Assembly (NCBI GenBank): GCA_963728475.1
Contig: CAVSKL010000003.1
Location: forward strand, 744,001 to 808,000
DNA: 64,000 bases
Direction of reading: 5' to 3'
Source of the DNA: CAVSKL01 sp963728475 [NCBI: Candidatus Eiseniibacteriota bacterium]
GTDB lineage: Bacteria; Eisenbacteria; RBG-16-71-46; JABDJR01
The position numbers and the translations under genes are program-made. Numbering within the stretch: position 1 is the first letter of the stretch; every line of letters starts with the position of its first letter. This document shows positions 26,059-34,277 of this stretch, piece after piece. The notes below the pieces were generated by a model that made no database searches, was not told the origin of the DNA, and saw only the letters and a list, made by a program, of their open reading frames with translations.

Positions 26059-26859
26059 ATTGCGCCGGCGGTTCTCCTGCTCCTGCCGCTCCTCCTTCCC
26101 TCCTTCGCCTCGGCCCAGGCGCTTCCTCCGGTGGCCATGGGCGCCCCCGTGGGCGAGTTCGGGTCCTCCGGCTCCAGGGACGGCCAGTTCTCGAACCCCA
26201 CCGACGTCGAGGTCACCTCCACCGGCCGCATGTTCGTCTCGGACACCGGAAACGACCGGATCGAGGCGTTCAGCCTCGACGGCGACTTCCTGTTCGCATT
26301 CGGGACCCCGGGCAGCGGGGATTCCCAGTTCGCGGGCCCCACCTACCTGGGCGCGCCCTGGGCGGGCAACTCCCTCTACGTCTCCGATCCCGGCAACCAC
26401 CGCGTCCAGAAGTTCACCCTGGACGGCGCCTTCGTGACCGCGTTCGGGAGCGAGGGCTCCGGGCCCGGGCAGTTCGAGGTCCCTTCCGGCATCTCGTCGT
26501 CGACCGACGGGGTGCTGGTGGCCGACGCGGCGCTGGGACGGGCGCAGGCGTTCGACGCGGCCGGCAACTACCTCTCCACCCCCCTGACCGGCCTCGACGA
26601 GCCCCGGGGGATGTCCGTCGACGGGCGGTTCATGGAGGCGGGGAGCGGGTACGTGAACGGAATGAACTTCGGTCCCACTCCGGGCGCGAACGCCACCCAG
26701 GGCACGGCGCTGGGTCCGCTGGACCACCCCACCGAAGGCTACCTGGGTTGCTGCTACTGGTACGTGCTCTCCGACACCGGGAACGACCGGCTGGTGGTGT
26801 GGCTCATCGGGGATCCGGTCGGGCGAACCACCTGGGGCTCCCTCAAGACCCGGTACTGA
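26059..26859 (+). CDS. Exported NHL-repeat protein, start codon unclear
   Basis: The frame encodes a typical signal peptide (IAPAVLLLLPLLLPSFASAQ) directly ahead of ATG 26131, so that ATG is internal. Upstream of it the frame has no ATG, GTG or TTG back to the TGA at 26005. Candidate starts are ATT 26059 or GTA 26038 (one base from GTG, giving V-S-T-W-N-R-R). The mature part is a partial NHL beta-propeller with about three or four blades, each GxFGS.G...GQF..P.....S.G...VSDTGNDRI or similar (about 30-180 from ATT). The C-terminal 60 residues return to a SDTGNDRLVVW blade. Four blades are fewer than the usual six. Probably a periplasmic binding or scaffold protein. Confidence 0.75.
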   Translation: MAPAVLLLLPLLLPSFASAQALPPVAMGAPVGEFGSSGSRDGQFSNPTDVEVTSTGRMFVSDTGNDRIEAFSLDGDFLFAFGTPGSGDSQFAGPTYLGAPWAGNSLYVSDPGNHRVQKFTLDGAFVTAFGSEGSGPGQFEVPSGISSSTDGVLVADAALGRAQAFDAAGNYLSTPLTGLDEPRGMSVDGRFMEAGSGYVNGMNFGPTPGANATQGTALGPLDHPTEGYLGCCYWYVLSDTGNDRLVVWLIGDPVGRTTWGSLKTRY

Positions 26860-27214
26860 CCGTCGCGGGCCCGTGAACGGATTCGCAGGGGATGCGAGCC
26901 CGCGATTGCGCCCTTCCGGCGACCCGAGCGCCGTGGTATGGTCTGTCGCGATGAGCATCGGGGTGGGTCCCGCGCGCGGGGGCCCCGGGATCAGGTCCGA
27001 AGAGTCGAGCCCCTGGAAGGCTCCTCTTCCCCGGTGGCAGGCCCAGACCCGAGGACCGAACCGGGTCGCAACCGAACATCCCGCGGAGGGCGACGCGCCG
27101 CGAGCGCTCATGCCTCCGGGTTGGAGCGCGGTCGTAAGGACGCGCGTCAAGCGGGGTGCCGCCGACGATGGCGGGGGAGGTGTCTGCCTGTGAATAGTAG
27201 TATGTGCCTGAGGA

Positions 27215-27248
27215 GCCCGTTCTAGACCGGTAACGGTCTGGAACGGGC
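27215..27248 (+). repeat. 15-bp inverted repeat hairpin
   Basis: Arm GCCCGTTCTAGACCG (27215-27229), GTAA loop, arm CGGTCTGGAACGGGC (27234-27248). The arms pair over all 15 positions with one T-G wobble. It stands 11 bases ahead of the terminator stem, suggesting paired RNA structures. Confidence 0.8.
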
Positions 27249-27259
27249 ATCTTCGGAAT

Positions 27260-27299
27260 CAGGGCCGGGGGACATGTCCCGCGGCCCTGTTTCTTTTTC
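27260..27299 (+). terminator. Rho-independent terminator
   Basis: Stem CAGGGCCG (27260-27267) / CGGCCCTG (27282-27289) with an inner palindrome GGGACATGTCCC, followed by TTTCTTTTT. It ends transcription 120 bases before the patatin gene. Confidence 0.85.
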
Positions 27300-27422
27300 C
27301 TGGGGGCGCGGCCCCGTTCCACCCCGGTTGACTCCCGGCGGCCTCGAGTCGAAGCTCGATGGAGCCCGGACACGCCCGGCCGGCCCCCCCGGACGTGCCG
27401 CGGCCTCTGGGAAGGTGGCACG

Positions 27423-29831
27423 GTGCTTCAGTCCGGACTCCATAACCCCGTCCGAGGCCTCGGATGGATGCTGGGGGTGCTGGCGCTCCTGGCCGCCGCT
27501 CCCGCCGGGAACGCCGCCCCTCTCCCCGGGTCGGCCGCGGTCGCCGGCGGCCCCGCGCGGGCCTCGGTCCCGCCGCCGGCCGCCGGCCCCGCCTCCGGCA
27601 CCACCGCCGCGGCCCCGGTCGCCCGGACTCCGCCTCCCCATCCCTGGACCCCCGCGCCCCCGCCGGTGGACCTCCTCGAGCCGGTCCGCCCGTTCCCGAG
27701 TCCGCCCCGGTTCGCCCTGGTCCTGAGCGGGGGCGGAGCGCGCGGCTTTTCCCACATCGGCGTCCTGCGGGCGTTCGAGGAGGCCGGGATCGCCCCCGAC
27801 CTGGTGATCGGATGCAGCATGGGGGCGGTGATCGGCGGGCTCTACGCCTGCGGCTACTCGCCGGCGGAGCTGGACTCGGTGATGCGGGGCGTGGACTGGT
27901 CGAGCTTCTTCTCCGGCGCGGTGCGGCGGCAGTACGCGGGGGTGGCCCAGGAGCTGTCCGCCGTGCCCGGCCTCTTCACCGTGGGCTTCGGCGGGGCGGG
28001 AACGCTGGAGGTCAACCAGTCCCTGGCCAGCAGCGCGGGCGCCGAAGATCTCTACACCCGGCTCACCCTCAGCTCGGAGTACCTGGCCGGGGGTAACTTC
28101 GACCGGCTGGCCATGCCCTTCCGCGCCGCCGCCACCGATCTTCGGACCGGAACCCTCGTCCTTCTCGACCGCGGCGGGCTGGGACGCGCTCTGGCCGCCA
28201 GCTCCGCGGTGCCGCTGGTGTTCCGGCCGGTGGGGATCGACAGCCTGTGGCTGGTCGACGGGGGGGTGATCGACAACTTCCCGGTGTTCGCGGCCCGGGA
28301 GACCGGGGCGCGATTCGTGGTGGGAGTGGACGCGGCCAAACCGCTCCGGCCGGAACCCTCGTTCCTGGGGCCGGTGACGGTGGCGTTCCGGACCTTCGAG
28401 ATCCTGAGCCAGCAGACCAAGGACCGGAGCAACGACATGGCCGACGTGATCGTGACCCCGGAGCTGGGCCCGGTGCCCACCACCTCCTTCGACCGCGCGG
28501 ACTCCCTGGTCGCCGCCGGCTACCGGGCCGGGCAGGCGGCGGTGCCCCGCATCCTGGCCGTGCTGGATTCGCTGGGGGTGCCCCGGGAGAGCCTGCGGGA
28601 GAACCTGGAGGCGCGCCGGGCCTTCCGCGTCCGTGCCCGGGACGCGCTTCAGGGAAAGCGCATCGGGAAGATCTCCGTGGACGGGCTCCGTCGCTACGAG
28701 CCGAAGGTCGTGCTCCAGGAGCTCGCCTTCGCCACCGGGGACCGCTGGGACATGGGCCGGGCGATGGAGAGCCTGGGGAACGTGGACGCGACCGACCGCT
28801 TCCGCTACGTGCGCCTGGAGCTGCGGCCCTACCGCGGGGACGGGCTGGAAGCGGTTTTTCACGTGGCCGAGAATCCGGTCATCCACACCGGCCTCGGGGT
28901 CCGGGTGGAAAGCGACCGGGGCTGGGAAGCGCGGCTCCGGTTCGAGAACACCAACGTATGGCGCACCGGGAGCACCGGCACCGTGGATCTCATGGGAGGG
29001 GAGACCCGCCAGTTCGCGTCGCTGGAAGCGCGGACGCCGTACCTGCTCCCGCGGCGCTGGACCCAGCGGAGCCGGGCCTACGGTTTCTTCGACCAGCTCC
29101 CGCGCTACACCGGGGCCGGCCGCGCCGCCGGCGCCGTCCACCTCCGCCGGATCGGGTTCGACTTCCCCCGCCTCGGGTACCTGCTCGGCCGGAGGGGCCT
29201 GATCGAGGCCGGCTACCGCCGCGAGTGGACCCGGACCGGCCCCTTCCGCCGCCAGGGGATCGCGGGGGGGGAGGACGACTTGAGCTCCCTCGCGCTGTCC
29301 GGCTATTACCTCCGCTCCGGCGGGGTGCCTCAGGGGACGGTGCGGGTGGACGCCTCCGCCGAGGTCGAGTGGGGATTCCGCGCCCTCGGCGGGGACGCCG
29401 CGTTCTTCCGTTACGACGCGCACCTCGCCGGCCAGCGCCCGGCCCCGCTGGTTCCGGGCTCGATGGGGGCCACCTTCGACGCCGGCGTGCACGACCGCCC
29501 GCTTCCCGCCGCTCTCCAGTACCGGCTCGGCGGTCCGGGAAGCCTGGCCGGGCTTCACCGGGACGAACTCCTCGGCAACGTTCTCGTCCGGGGAGGGCTG
29601 TTCCACGAGTCGCCGCTGGTGGGGCCGGTCAACCTGCGGATCGGCGTCGATCTGGGCGGGGTATGGAGGCAACGCCGCGACGTGCGGCTCGCCGGGCTCC
29701 GGGCCGGGCTCGGCGCCGGGATCCGCATCAACCTCCCCGCCGGTCCCCTGGCCGTGGATTACGGCCACACCGCCGGGGGCCGCGACCTCTGGACGGCCTC
29801 CCTGGGCTACGCCTTCCGCCGGCCGCGCTGA
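27423..29831 (+). CDS. Patatin-like phospholipase fused to Omp85 barrel (type Vd autotransporter)
   Basis: About 800 residues, exported. GTG 27423 is the first start; ATG 27468 also leaves a signal peptide (LGVLALLAAAPAGNA). After a Pro/Ala linker, a patatin domain (about 95-400) has the oxyanion loop GGGARGFSHIG, the nucleophile motif GCSMG (Ser near 131) and the catalytic Asp in DGGVIDNFPV (about 279). A POTRA-like unit follows (RIGKISVDGLRRYEPKVVLQEL...FRYVRLELR, about 415-490). A 16-strand Omp85-type barrel fills the rest (surface-antigen region, ending GRDLWTASLGYAFRRPR). This is the PlpD/FplA type Vd architecture: a lipase moved to the surface by its own barrel. Substrate specificity unknown. 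Confidence 0.93.
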   Translation: MLQSGLHNPVRGLGWMLGVLALLAAAPAGNAAPLPGSAAVAGGPARASVPPPAAGPASGTTAAAPVARTPPPHPWTPAPPPVDLLEPVRPFPSPPRFALVLSGGGARGFSHIGVLRAFEEAGIAPDLVIGCSMGAVIGGLYACGYSPAELDSVMRGVDWSSFFSGAVRRQYAGVAQELSAVPGLFTVGFGGAGTLEVNQSLASSAGAEDLYTRLTLSSEYLAGGNFDRLAMPFRAAATDLRTGTLVLLDRGGLGRALAASSAVPLVFRPVGIDSLWLVDGGVIDNFPVFAARETGARFVVGVDAAKPLRPEPSFLGPVTVAFRTFEILSQQTKDRSNDMADVIVTPELGPVPTTSFDRADSLVAAGYRAGQAAVPRILAVLDSLGVPRESLRENLEARRAFRVRARDALQGKRIGKISVDGLRRYEPKVVLQELAFATGDRWDMGRAMESLGNVDATDRFRYVRLELRPYRGDGLEAVFHVAENPVIHTGLGVRVESDRGWEARLRFENTNVWRTGSTGTVDLMGGETRQFASLEARTPYLLPRRWTQRSRAYGFFDQLPRYTGAGRAAGAVHLRRIGFDFPRLGYLLGRRGLIEAGYRREWTRTGPFRRQGIAGGEDDLSSLALSGYYLRSGGVPQGTVRVDASAEVEWGFRALGGDAAFFRYDAHLAGQRPAPLVPGSMGATFDAGVHDRPLPAALQYRLGGPGSLAGLHRDELLGNVLVRGGLFHESPLVGPVNLRIGVDLGGVWRQRRDVRLAGLRAGLGAGIRINLPAGPLAVDYGHTAGGRDLWTASLGYAFRRPR

Positions 29832-29901
29832 AGGCCGCGGGCGGGGGGGCGCGGGGAGTCCCGCGCCACGCCCCGGGGGCGCGCGGAAACGGCCGAGCCC
29901 G

Positions 29902-29907
29902 TATAAT
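29902..29907 (+). promoter_or_regulatory. -10 hexamer ahead of TPR-gluzincin gene
   Basis: A perfect TATAAT 55 bases before the GTG start, in a 70% GC region. No good -35 is visible 16-18 bases upstream. Confidence 0.5.
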
Positions 29908-29961
29908 CCCGCTTCGACCCGCCCCCCGTTGATACGGCCGCCGCAGGCCGAGGAGAACTCC

Positions 29962-32661
29962 GTGAATCGCACGCGTCAGCCGGCCGCCGCGCTTGCGGCG
30001 ACCTTCCTCATGGTCGCGACGACCCTCGCCGCCCCTCCCCTCGCCGGCGCCGCCGACGAACTCTTCGGCCCCGTCCGGGCCCGGGTGACCGAGGCCTCGG
30101 CGGAACTGGACCATGCGCGGGGGGCGCGGATGCGCGCTCCGCTCCTGCTGGAGACCGGCGCCCACGACGAGGCGGCCGGGCTCGTCCCCGAGCTGCTCAA
30201 AGCGGGGGTGCCGGGGAGGATCCTGGCCGCGAGAACGCTCCTCGCGGTCTCCGATTACGCCGCCCTCCGCCCGGTGCTGGAGGGGCTGGCCGCCGACGCC
30301 CCCCAAGACCCCGGGGTGCGCGACCTGTTGTACCGCTGGTGGGCGGTCGAGGACGACCTGGCCCGGGTCGACTCCACCCGGAAGGCGCGGGAAGCGGCGG
30401 GGGACCAGACCTTCCCCGACCGCCTGGCCGCGGCGCGGATCCGGGCCATGCTGCTCGACAACGAAGGGGCGAAGACCGGCTACCAGGACGCGCTCGGCCA
30501 CGCCGCGGATGCCGCCGACAGCGCCCGCGCGCTCCGGGGCCTCGGCGATGCCGAGTACCAGCTCCGGGACTACGACGGCGCCCTCTCCGACCTCACCACC
30601 GCGCTCGCGCTCTCCGGCCCGGACCCCGACCTTCTCATGAGCGCGGGCGAGACCCTCATCCGGCTGGGGCGGACCGACGAGGCCATCGACGCCGCCGAGC
30701 TGGCGGTGAAGATCGCGCCTTACCACGAGCGCGCCCACTACTACCTGGGAAACGGCTACGCGCGGAAGAACTACACCCAGCTCTTCGCCGCCTACCCCGG
30801 CGCGTTCGCGGACTCGGCGGGGACGGCGGCGCTCCACGCCGCGGACTCGCTCCTCGCCGCCGGGCATCCCGAGGAGGCGCGCGCGGGCTACCGCGCCGTC
30901 GCCGGCGCTCACCCGGGCTGGGCCGACGTGTGGACGCGGCTCGGCTCCATGGACTGGGACGAGGGGCGCTACGAGGACGCGCGCGCGGAGTTCGGGCGCT
31001 CGCTCGCCGATTGCCCCGAGTACGGGCGCGCCCACAATGGGATGGCCAAGGCGCTGGAGGCGGAACGGCTCGAGATCGAGGTGCATCTCCCCGGCTACGA
31101 GACCGCCTTCGCCGCCGCTCCCATGCCCGACGTCCCCGGCATCGAGACCTTCGTGGAGAACTGGAAGTCGCTGAGCCCGCGCCACCGGAAGCGGGTGGCG
31201 CTCTCGATCGCCCCCTGGAAGCGGTTCATCCCGGTGCTGGTCGCCTCCGGCGAGACTTACTACATCAAGCCGCTCTACGAGCTGCTTTCGGAGACTCCCG
31301 GGCAGGAAGTCCTGCGGGATCAGCGGATCAGCTACGACTCGCGGCTCTGGGACGACGTCCGAGGCTGCGGCGGATACCACACGGTGACCGGGGTGGAGGA
31401 CGTTGAGCGCACCGTCCACGACCGCTACAACACCGTGCTTCACGAGCTGACCCACCAGGTCCACGGGGTGCTCCCGGCCGAGCGCAAGCGGGCGATCCAG
31501 GAACTCTACCGGCGGGCCAAGGAACGCGACGACAAGACCGGCGACGCCTTCCTCTCGCGCTATGCCGGAGGGAGCGTGTGGGAGTACTTCGCCGAGGGGG
31601 CCAACTCCTACGAGTCGCCGCGCCGCGACGATTACGACACCCGGGACATCGTGAAGGAGCGGCTCCAGGAGAAGGATCCGGACCTGGAACGGCTGGTGGT
31701 CGAGATCATGAACCGGGCCGGTGTGGACAGCTGCTACGCCGTGGGTTTCACCAACCGCGGGGACGACCAGCTGGAGCGGGGCGACGCCGACGCCGCCATC
31801 GCCTCCTATGGGAAAGCGCTGGAGCGCTCGCCGGGAGAGGAGACCGCCACCGGTTCCCTCATCTACGCGCTGGAGGTGGCGGGCCGTACCGGCCCGGCCC
31901 TGGACCTGGCCGGGAAGTCGGTGGCGGCCGACCGGAAGAGCGCCTCCCTCGTGCTCCGGCACGCCGACGCGCTCTGGCACGGGGGGCGCGGGCTGGACGC
32001 GGCCATCGATGCGCTCCGGCGCGGGCGCGGCGAGGTGCGGGAGGAGGAGCGCTACCAGGTGGACCTCGCCCTGGGCCGCCTGCTCTGGACCCAGGGGGAT
32101 GCGGCGGGGGCGGAGGCCGCCTATCGCCGGGTCCTCGGATACCAGAGCGACAGCCCCGAGGGGTTATGGGGCCTGGCTTCGGCCTTAGCGCTGGGCGGGG
32201 AGCAGGACTCCGCCTGGGTCCGCTACGAGGCGGCGGTGCGGATCCGGACCGGGGTGGTGGACCTCCGCAACGACTATGCCCGGGACCTGTTGAACTCGGG
32301 CAGGGTGGAGCGGGCGCAGCAGGAGATCCAGGCCGCGCTCCTGCTCGATCCCGAGGACCCGACCACGCTGGCGTTGGAGGGGTGGGCCGAGTTGGAGACC
32401 GGCGACGCCCAGGCCGCGCTGGCCACCTGCGAGAAGGCGGTGGCGCTCGCCCCCTGGTGCGACCTCGCGGTGATCACCAAGGCCCGCGCCCAGGCCGCGC
32501 GGGGGGACGCCGGGGGGGCCCGGGCCACCGCCGCCCCGCTCCGGGAGCGGATCTCCGGCGGCGCCCCCCCCGGCTACGTCTACCGGGAGAAGTGGGGGCG
32601 CTACGACGAGATCCATACCCTGCCGGCGGTGGAGCGCTCGCTCCTGGCCGGGGTCGAGTAG
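29962..32661 (+). CDS. Exported TPR protein with embedded HEXXH gluzincin-like peptidase
   Basis: An 899-residue protein starting at GTG 29962 behind GAGGAG. The signal peptide (ALAATFLMVATTLAAPPLAGA) ends near residue 28. TPR-like helical repeats cover about 30-370 (for example LRGLGDAEYQLRDYDGALSDL) and 570-870 (FTNRGDDQLERGDADAAIASY). Between them lies a peptidase-like domain: HELTHQVH (H494, E495, H498) and, 43-47 residues later, WEYFAEGANSY with E541 and E545 as possible third ligand. That order resembles the M34/Pro-Pro endopeptidase type of gluzincin. The sandwich of TPR arms around a peptidase is unusual. It is followed after five bases by a gamma-glutamyltransferase gene, so both may serve peptide breakdown in the periplasm. 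Confidence 0.82.
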   Translation: MNRTRQPAAALAATFLMVATTLAAPPLAGAADELFGPVRARVTEASAELDHARGARMRAPLLLETGAHDEAAGLVPELLKAGVPGRILAARTLLAVSDYAALRPVLEGLAADAPQDPGVRDLLYRWWAVEDDLARVDSTRKAREAAGDQTFPDRLAAARIRAMLLDNEGAKTGYQDALGHAADAADSARALRGLGDAEYQLRDYDGALSDLTTALALSGPDPDLLMSAGETLIRLGRTDEAIDAAELAVKIAPYHERAHYYLGNGYARKNYTQLFAAYPGAFADSAGTAALHAADSLLAAGHPEEARAGYRAVAGAHPGWADVWTRLGSMDWDEGRYEDARAEFGRSLADCPEYGRAHNGMAKALEAERLEIEVHLPGYETAFAAAPMPDVPGIETFVENWKSLSPRHRKRVALSIAPWKRFIPVLVASGETYYIKPLYELLSETPGQEVLRDQRISYDSRLWDDVRGCGGYHTVTGVEDVERTVHDRYNTVLHELTHQVHGVLPAERKRAIQELYRRAKERDDKTGDAFLSRYAGGSVWEYFAEGANSYESPRRDDYDTRDIVKERLQEKDPDLERLVVEIMNRAGVDSCYAVGFTNRGDDQLERGDADAAIASYGKALERSPGEETATGSLIYALEVAGRTGPALDLAGKSVAADRKSASLVLRHADALWHGGRGLDAAIDALRRGRGEVREEERYQVDLALGRLLWTQGDAAGAEAAYRRVLGYQSDSPEGLWGLASALALGGEQDSAWVRYEAAVRIRTGVVDLRNDYARDLLNSGRVERAQQEIQAALLLDPEDPTTLALEGWAELETGDAQAALATCEKAVALAPWCDLAVITKARAQAARGDAGGARATAAPLRERISGGAPPGYVYREKWGRYDEIHTLPAVERSLLAGVE

Positions 32662-32666
32662 CCGGA

Positions 32667-34274
32667 GTGGCCCGGACCGCGCGGGATCCGGGGGGCGTCC
32701 CCACCGACCGCACCGTGTACGGCCGCCGCGGGGCCTGCGCCACCTCGCATCCGCTGGCGGTGGAGGCGGGGCTCGGCATCCTCCGCGCGGGGGGGAGCGC
32801 GGTGGACGCGGCGGTGGCGATGGCGGCGGCGCTGACCGTGGTGGAGCCCACCAGCAACGGCCTCGGCTCCGACGCTTTCGCCCTGGTGTGGGCGGAGGGA
32901 CGGCTCCACGGCCTGAACGGCAGCGGCCGGTCGCCGGCCTCGCTCTCCGAATCGGCGGCCCGCGCGGCGGGGGGCGGCCGGATGCCGGTCCGAGGCTGGC
33001 TCCCGGTCACCGTGCCGGGCGCGGTGGCGGCCTGGCGCGATCTTCATGAGCGTTTCGGGCGGCTGAAGTTCGAGGACGTGCTGCGCCCGGCGGTGGACCT
33101 GGCCTATTCCGGGCACCCGGTGGCGCCGGTGGTGGCGTATTTCTGGGAGCGCTCCGCGCGCGTATTCGGCGAGTTGCCCGAACCCGAGTTCGCGGGGTGG
33201 GGGCCGGCCTTCCTCCGGAACGGCCGGGCTCCCCGGGCGGGGGAGCTGGTCCGGTTGCCCGGACACGCCCGCACCCTGGCCCGGATCGCGCGCTCGAAGG
33301 GAGAGGACTTCTACACCGGCGGCCTGGCGCGGGCGATCGCGCGCTTCGCCGCCGGAACCGGGGGGCTCCTCACCGCCGGGGACCTGGCCGCCCACCGGAG
33401 CGAGTGGGTGGAGCCGCTCTCGGCGCCCTATCGCGACGCGGAACTCTGGGAGATTCCCCCGAACGGGCAGGGGATCGTGGCCCTGGCCGCGCTCCGGATC
33501 CTGGACGGGTTTCCCGCGGGCGGGTCGTGGGACGACCCCGAAGCGGTGCATCGCTCGGTGGAGGCGGTCAAGCTCGCCTTCGCCGACGCGCGGTCGCACG
33601 TCGCCGACCCCGAACACATGCGGGTTTCCCCCGAGGCGATGCTGGCGCCGGACTACGCGGCCTCGAGGCGGGGGCTCATCGGCCCCCGGGCCGAGCTCCG
33701 CGCGAGCGGCCTCCCCCGCGACCACGGCACCGTGTTCCTCGCCGCCGCCGACGCCGGCGGCATGATGGTGAGCTACATCCAGTCCAACTACATGGGATTC
33801 GGGTCGGGGGTTACGGTGCCGGGGACCGGGATCGCGCTCCAGAACCGCGGCGCCGGTTTCGTCCTGGAACCCGGCCATCCGAATTGCGTGGCCGGAGGCA
33901 AGCGCCCCTTTCACACCATCATTCCCGGGTTCCTCACCCGGAACGGTGTGCCGTGGGGGCCGGTGGGGGTGATGGGGGGGCACATGCAGCCCCAAGGCCA
34001 CCTCCAGGTGGCGCGGGCGCTGGTGGACTTCGGGCTCCCGCCCCAGACCGCGCTCGACCTTCCCCGCTGGCAGTGGACCGACGGGCTGGAGGTGGAGGCG
34101 GAGTCGGCGATGCCCCCGGCGGTGCTGGACCTGCTTCGGGAGCGCGGCCACCAGCTCTCCGTGACCGGTGATCCCTCCCCGTTCGGGCGGGGGCAGATCA
34201 TTCTTCGCGACGCGGCGGGCGTCTACGCGGTGGGCAGCGACCGGCGCGCCGACGGGCGCGCGGCGGCGTACTGA
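32667..34274 (+). CDS. Gamma-glutamyltransferase family protein
   Basis: A 535-residue Ntn-hydrolase homolog. GTG 32667 is behind CCGGAG, five bases after the preceding stop. Family motifs are visible: ATSHPLAVEAGLGILRAGGSAVDAAVA near the N-terminus, VTVPGAVAAW, PNGQGIVAL and SYIQSNYMGFGSG. T355 in DHGTVFL is the expected autocleavage nucleophile at the start of the small subunit; the next residue is Val where the E. coli enzyme has Thr. No signal peptide is evident, so it may be cytosolic. It hydrolyses gamma-glutamyl compounds such as glutathione, or acts as a related acylase. The last gene of the pair precedes a membrane protein by three bases. Confidence 0.9.
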   Translation: MARTARDPGGVPTDRTVYGRRGACATSHPLAVEAGLGILRAGGSAVDAAVAMAAALTVVEPTSNGLGSDAFALVWAEGRLHGLNGSGRSPASLSESAARAAGGGRMPVRGWLPVTVPGAVAAWRDLHERFGRLKFEDVLRPAVDLAYSGHPVAPVVAYFWERSARVFGELPEPEFAGWGPAFLRNGRAPRAGELVRLPGHARTLARIARSKGEDFYTGGLARAIARFAAGTGGLLTAGDLAAHRSEWVEPLSAPYRDAELWEIPPNGQGIVALAALRILDGFPAGGSWDDPEAVHRSVEAVKLAFADARSHVADPEHMRVSPEAMLAPDYAASRRGLIGPRAELRASGLPRDHGTVFLAAADAGGMMVSYIQSNYMGFGSGVTVPGTGIALQNRGAGFVLEPGHPNCVAGGKRPFHTIIPGFLTRNGVPWGPVGVMGGHMQPQGHLQVARALVDFGLPPQTALDLPRWQWTDGLEVEAESAMPPAVLDLLRERGHQLSVTGDPSPFGRGQIILRDAAGVYAVGSDRRADGRAAAY

Positions 34275-34277
34275 GCG

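Larger units (their letters stand above)
26940..27299 (+). ncRNA. Candidate structured non-coding RNA or leader of unknown class
   Basis: A block of about 360 bases without a coding frame but with nested inverted repeats, ending in a long hairpin and a textbook terminator. It lacks the landmarks of tmRNA, RNase P RNA, 6S RNA and SRP RNA. It lies ahead of the patatin gene and could be an independent RNA or a leader/riboswitch with terminator control. The 5' end is a guess based on TATGGT at 26937-26942. Confidence 0.4.
26860..27422 (+). other. 563-base intergenic region with structured RNA candidate
   Basis: No convincing protein gene on either strand. It contains a TATGGT hexamer (26937-26942), a chain of GC-rich inverted repeats (for example GAGCGC/GCGCTC around 27100-27140 and GCCGCC/GGCGGG near 27160), a 15-bp hairpin (27215-27248) and a strong terminator (27260-27299). 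The last 120 bases before the patatin gene are featureless. Confidence 0.6.

Noticed and set aside
26985-27010. Resemblance to the SRP RNA loop (TCAGGTCCGAAGAG)
   Set aside because: The GGAAGGAAGCAGCC continuation and the matching 3' strand are missing.
25960-27150. Minus-strand 396-codon frame over the NHL gene and RNA region
   Set aside because: Pro/Gly/Arg-rich shadow of the NHL gene, no start signal, no domain.
26843-27421. Minus-strand 192-codon frame across the structured intergenic block
   Set aside because: It runs through the terminator and hairpin, is Arg/Pro-rich and has no ribosome site or recognisable domain.
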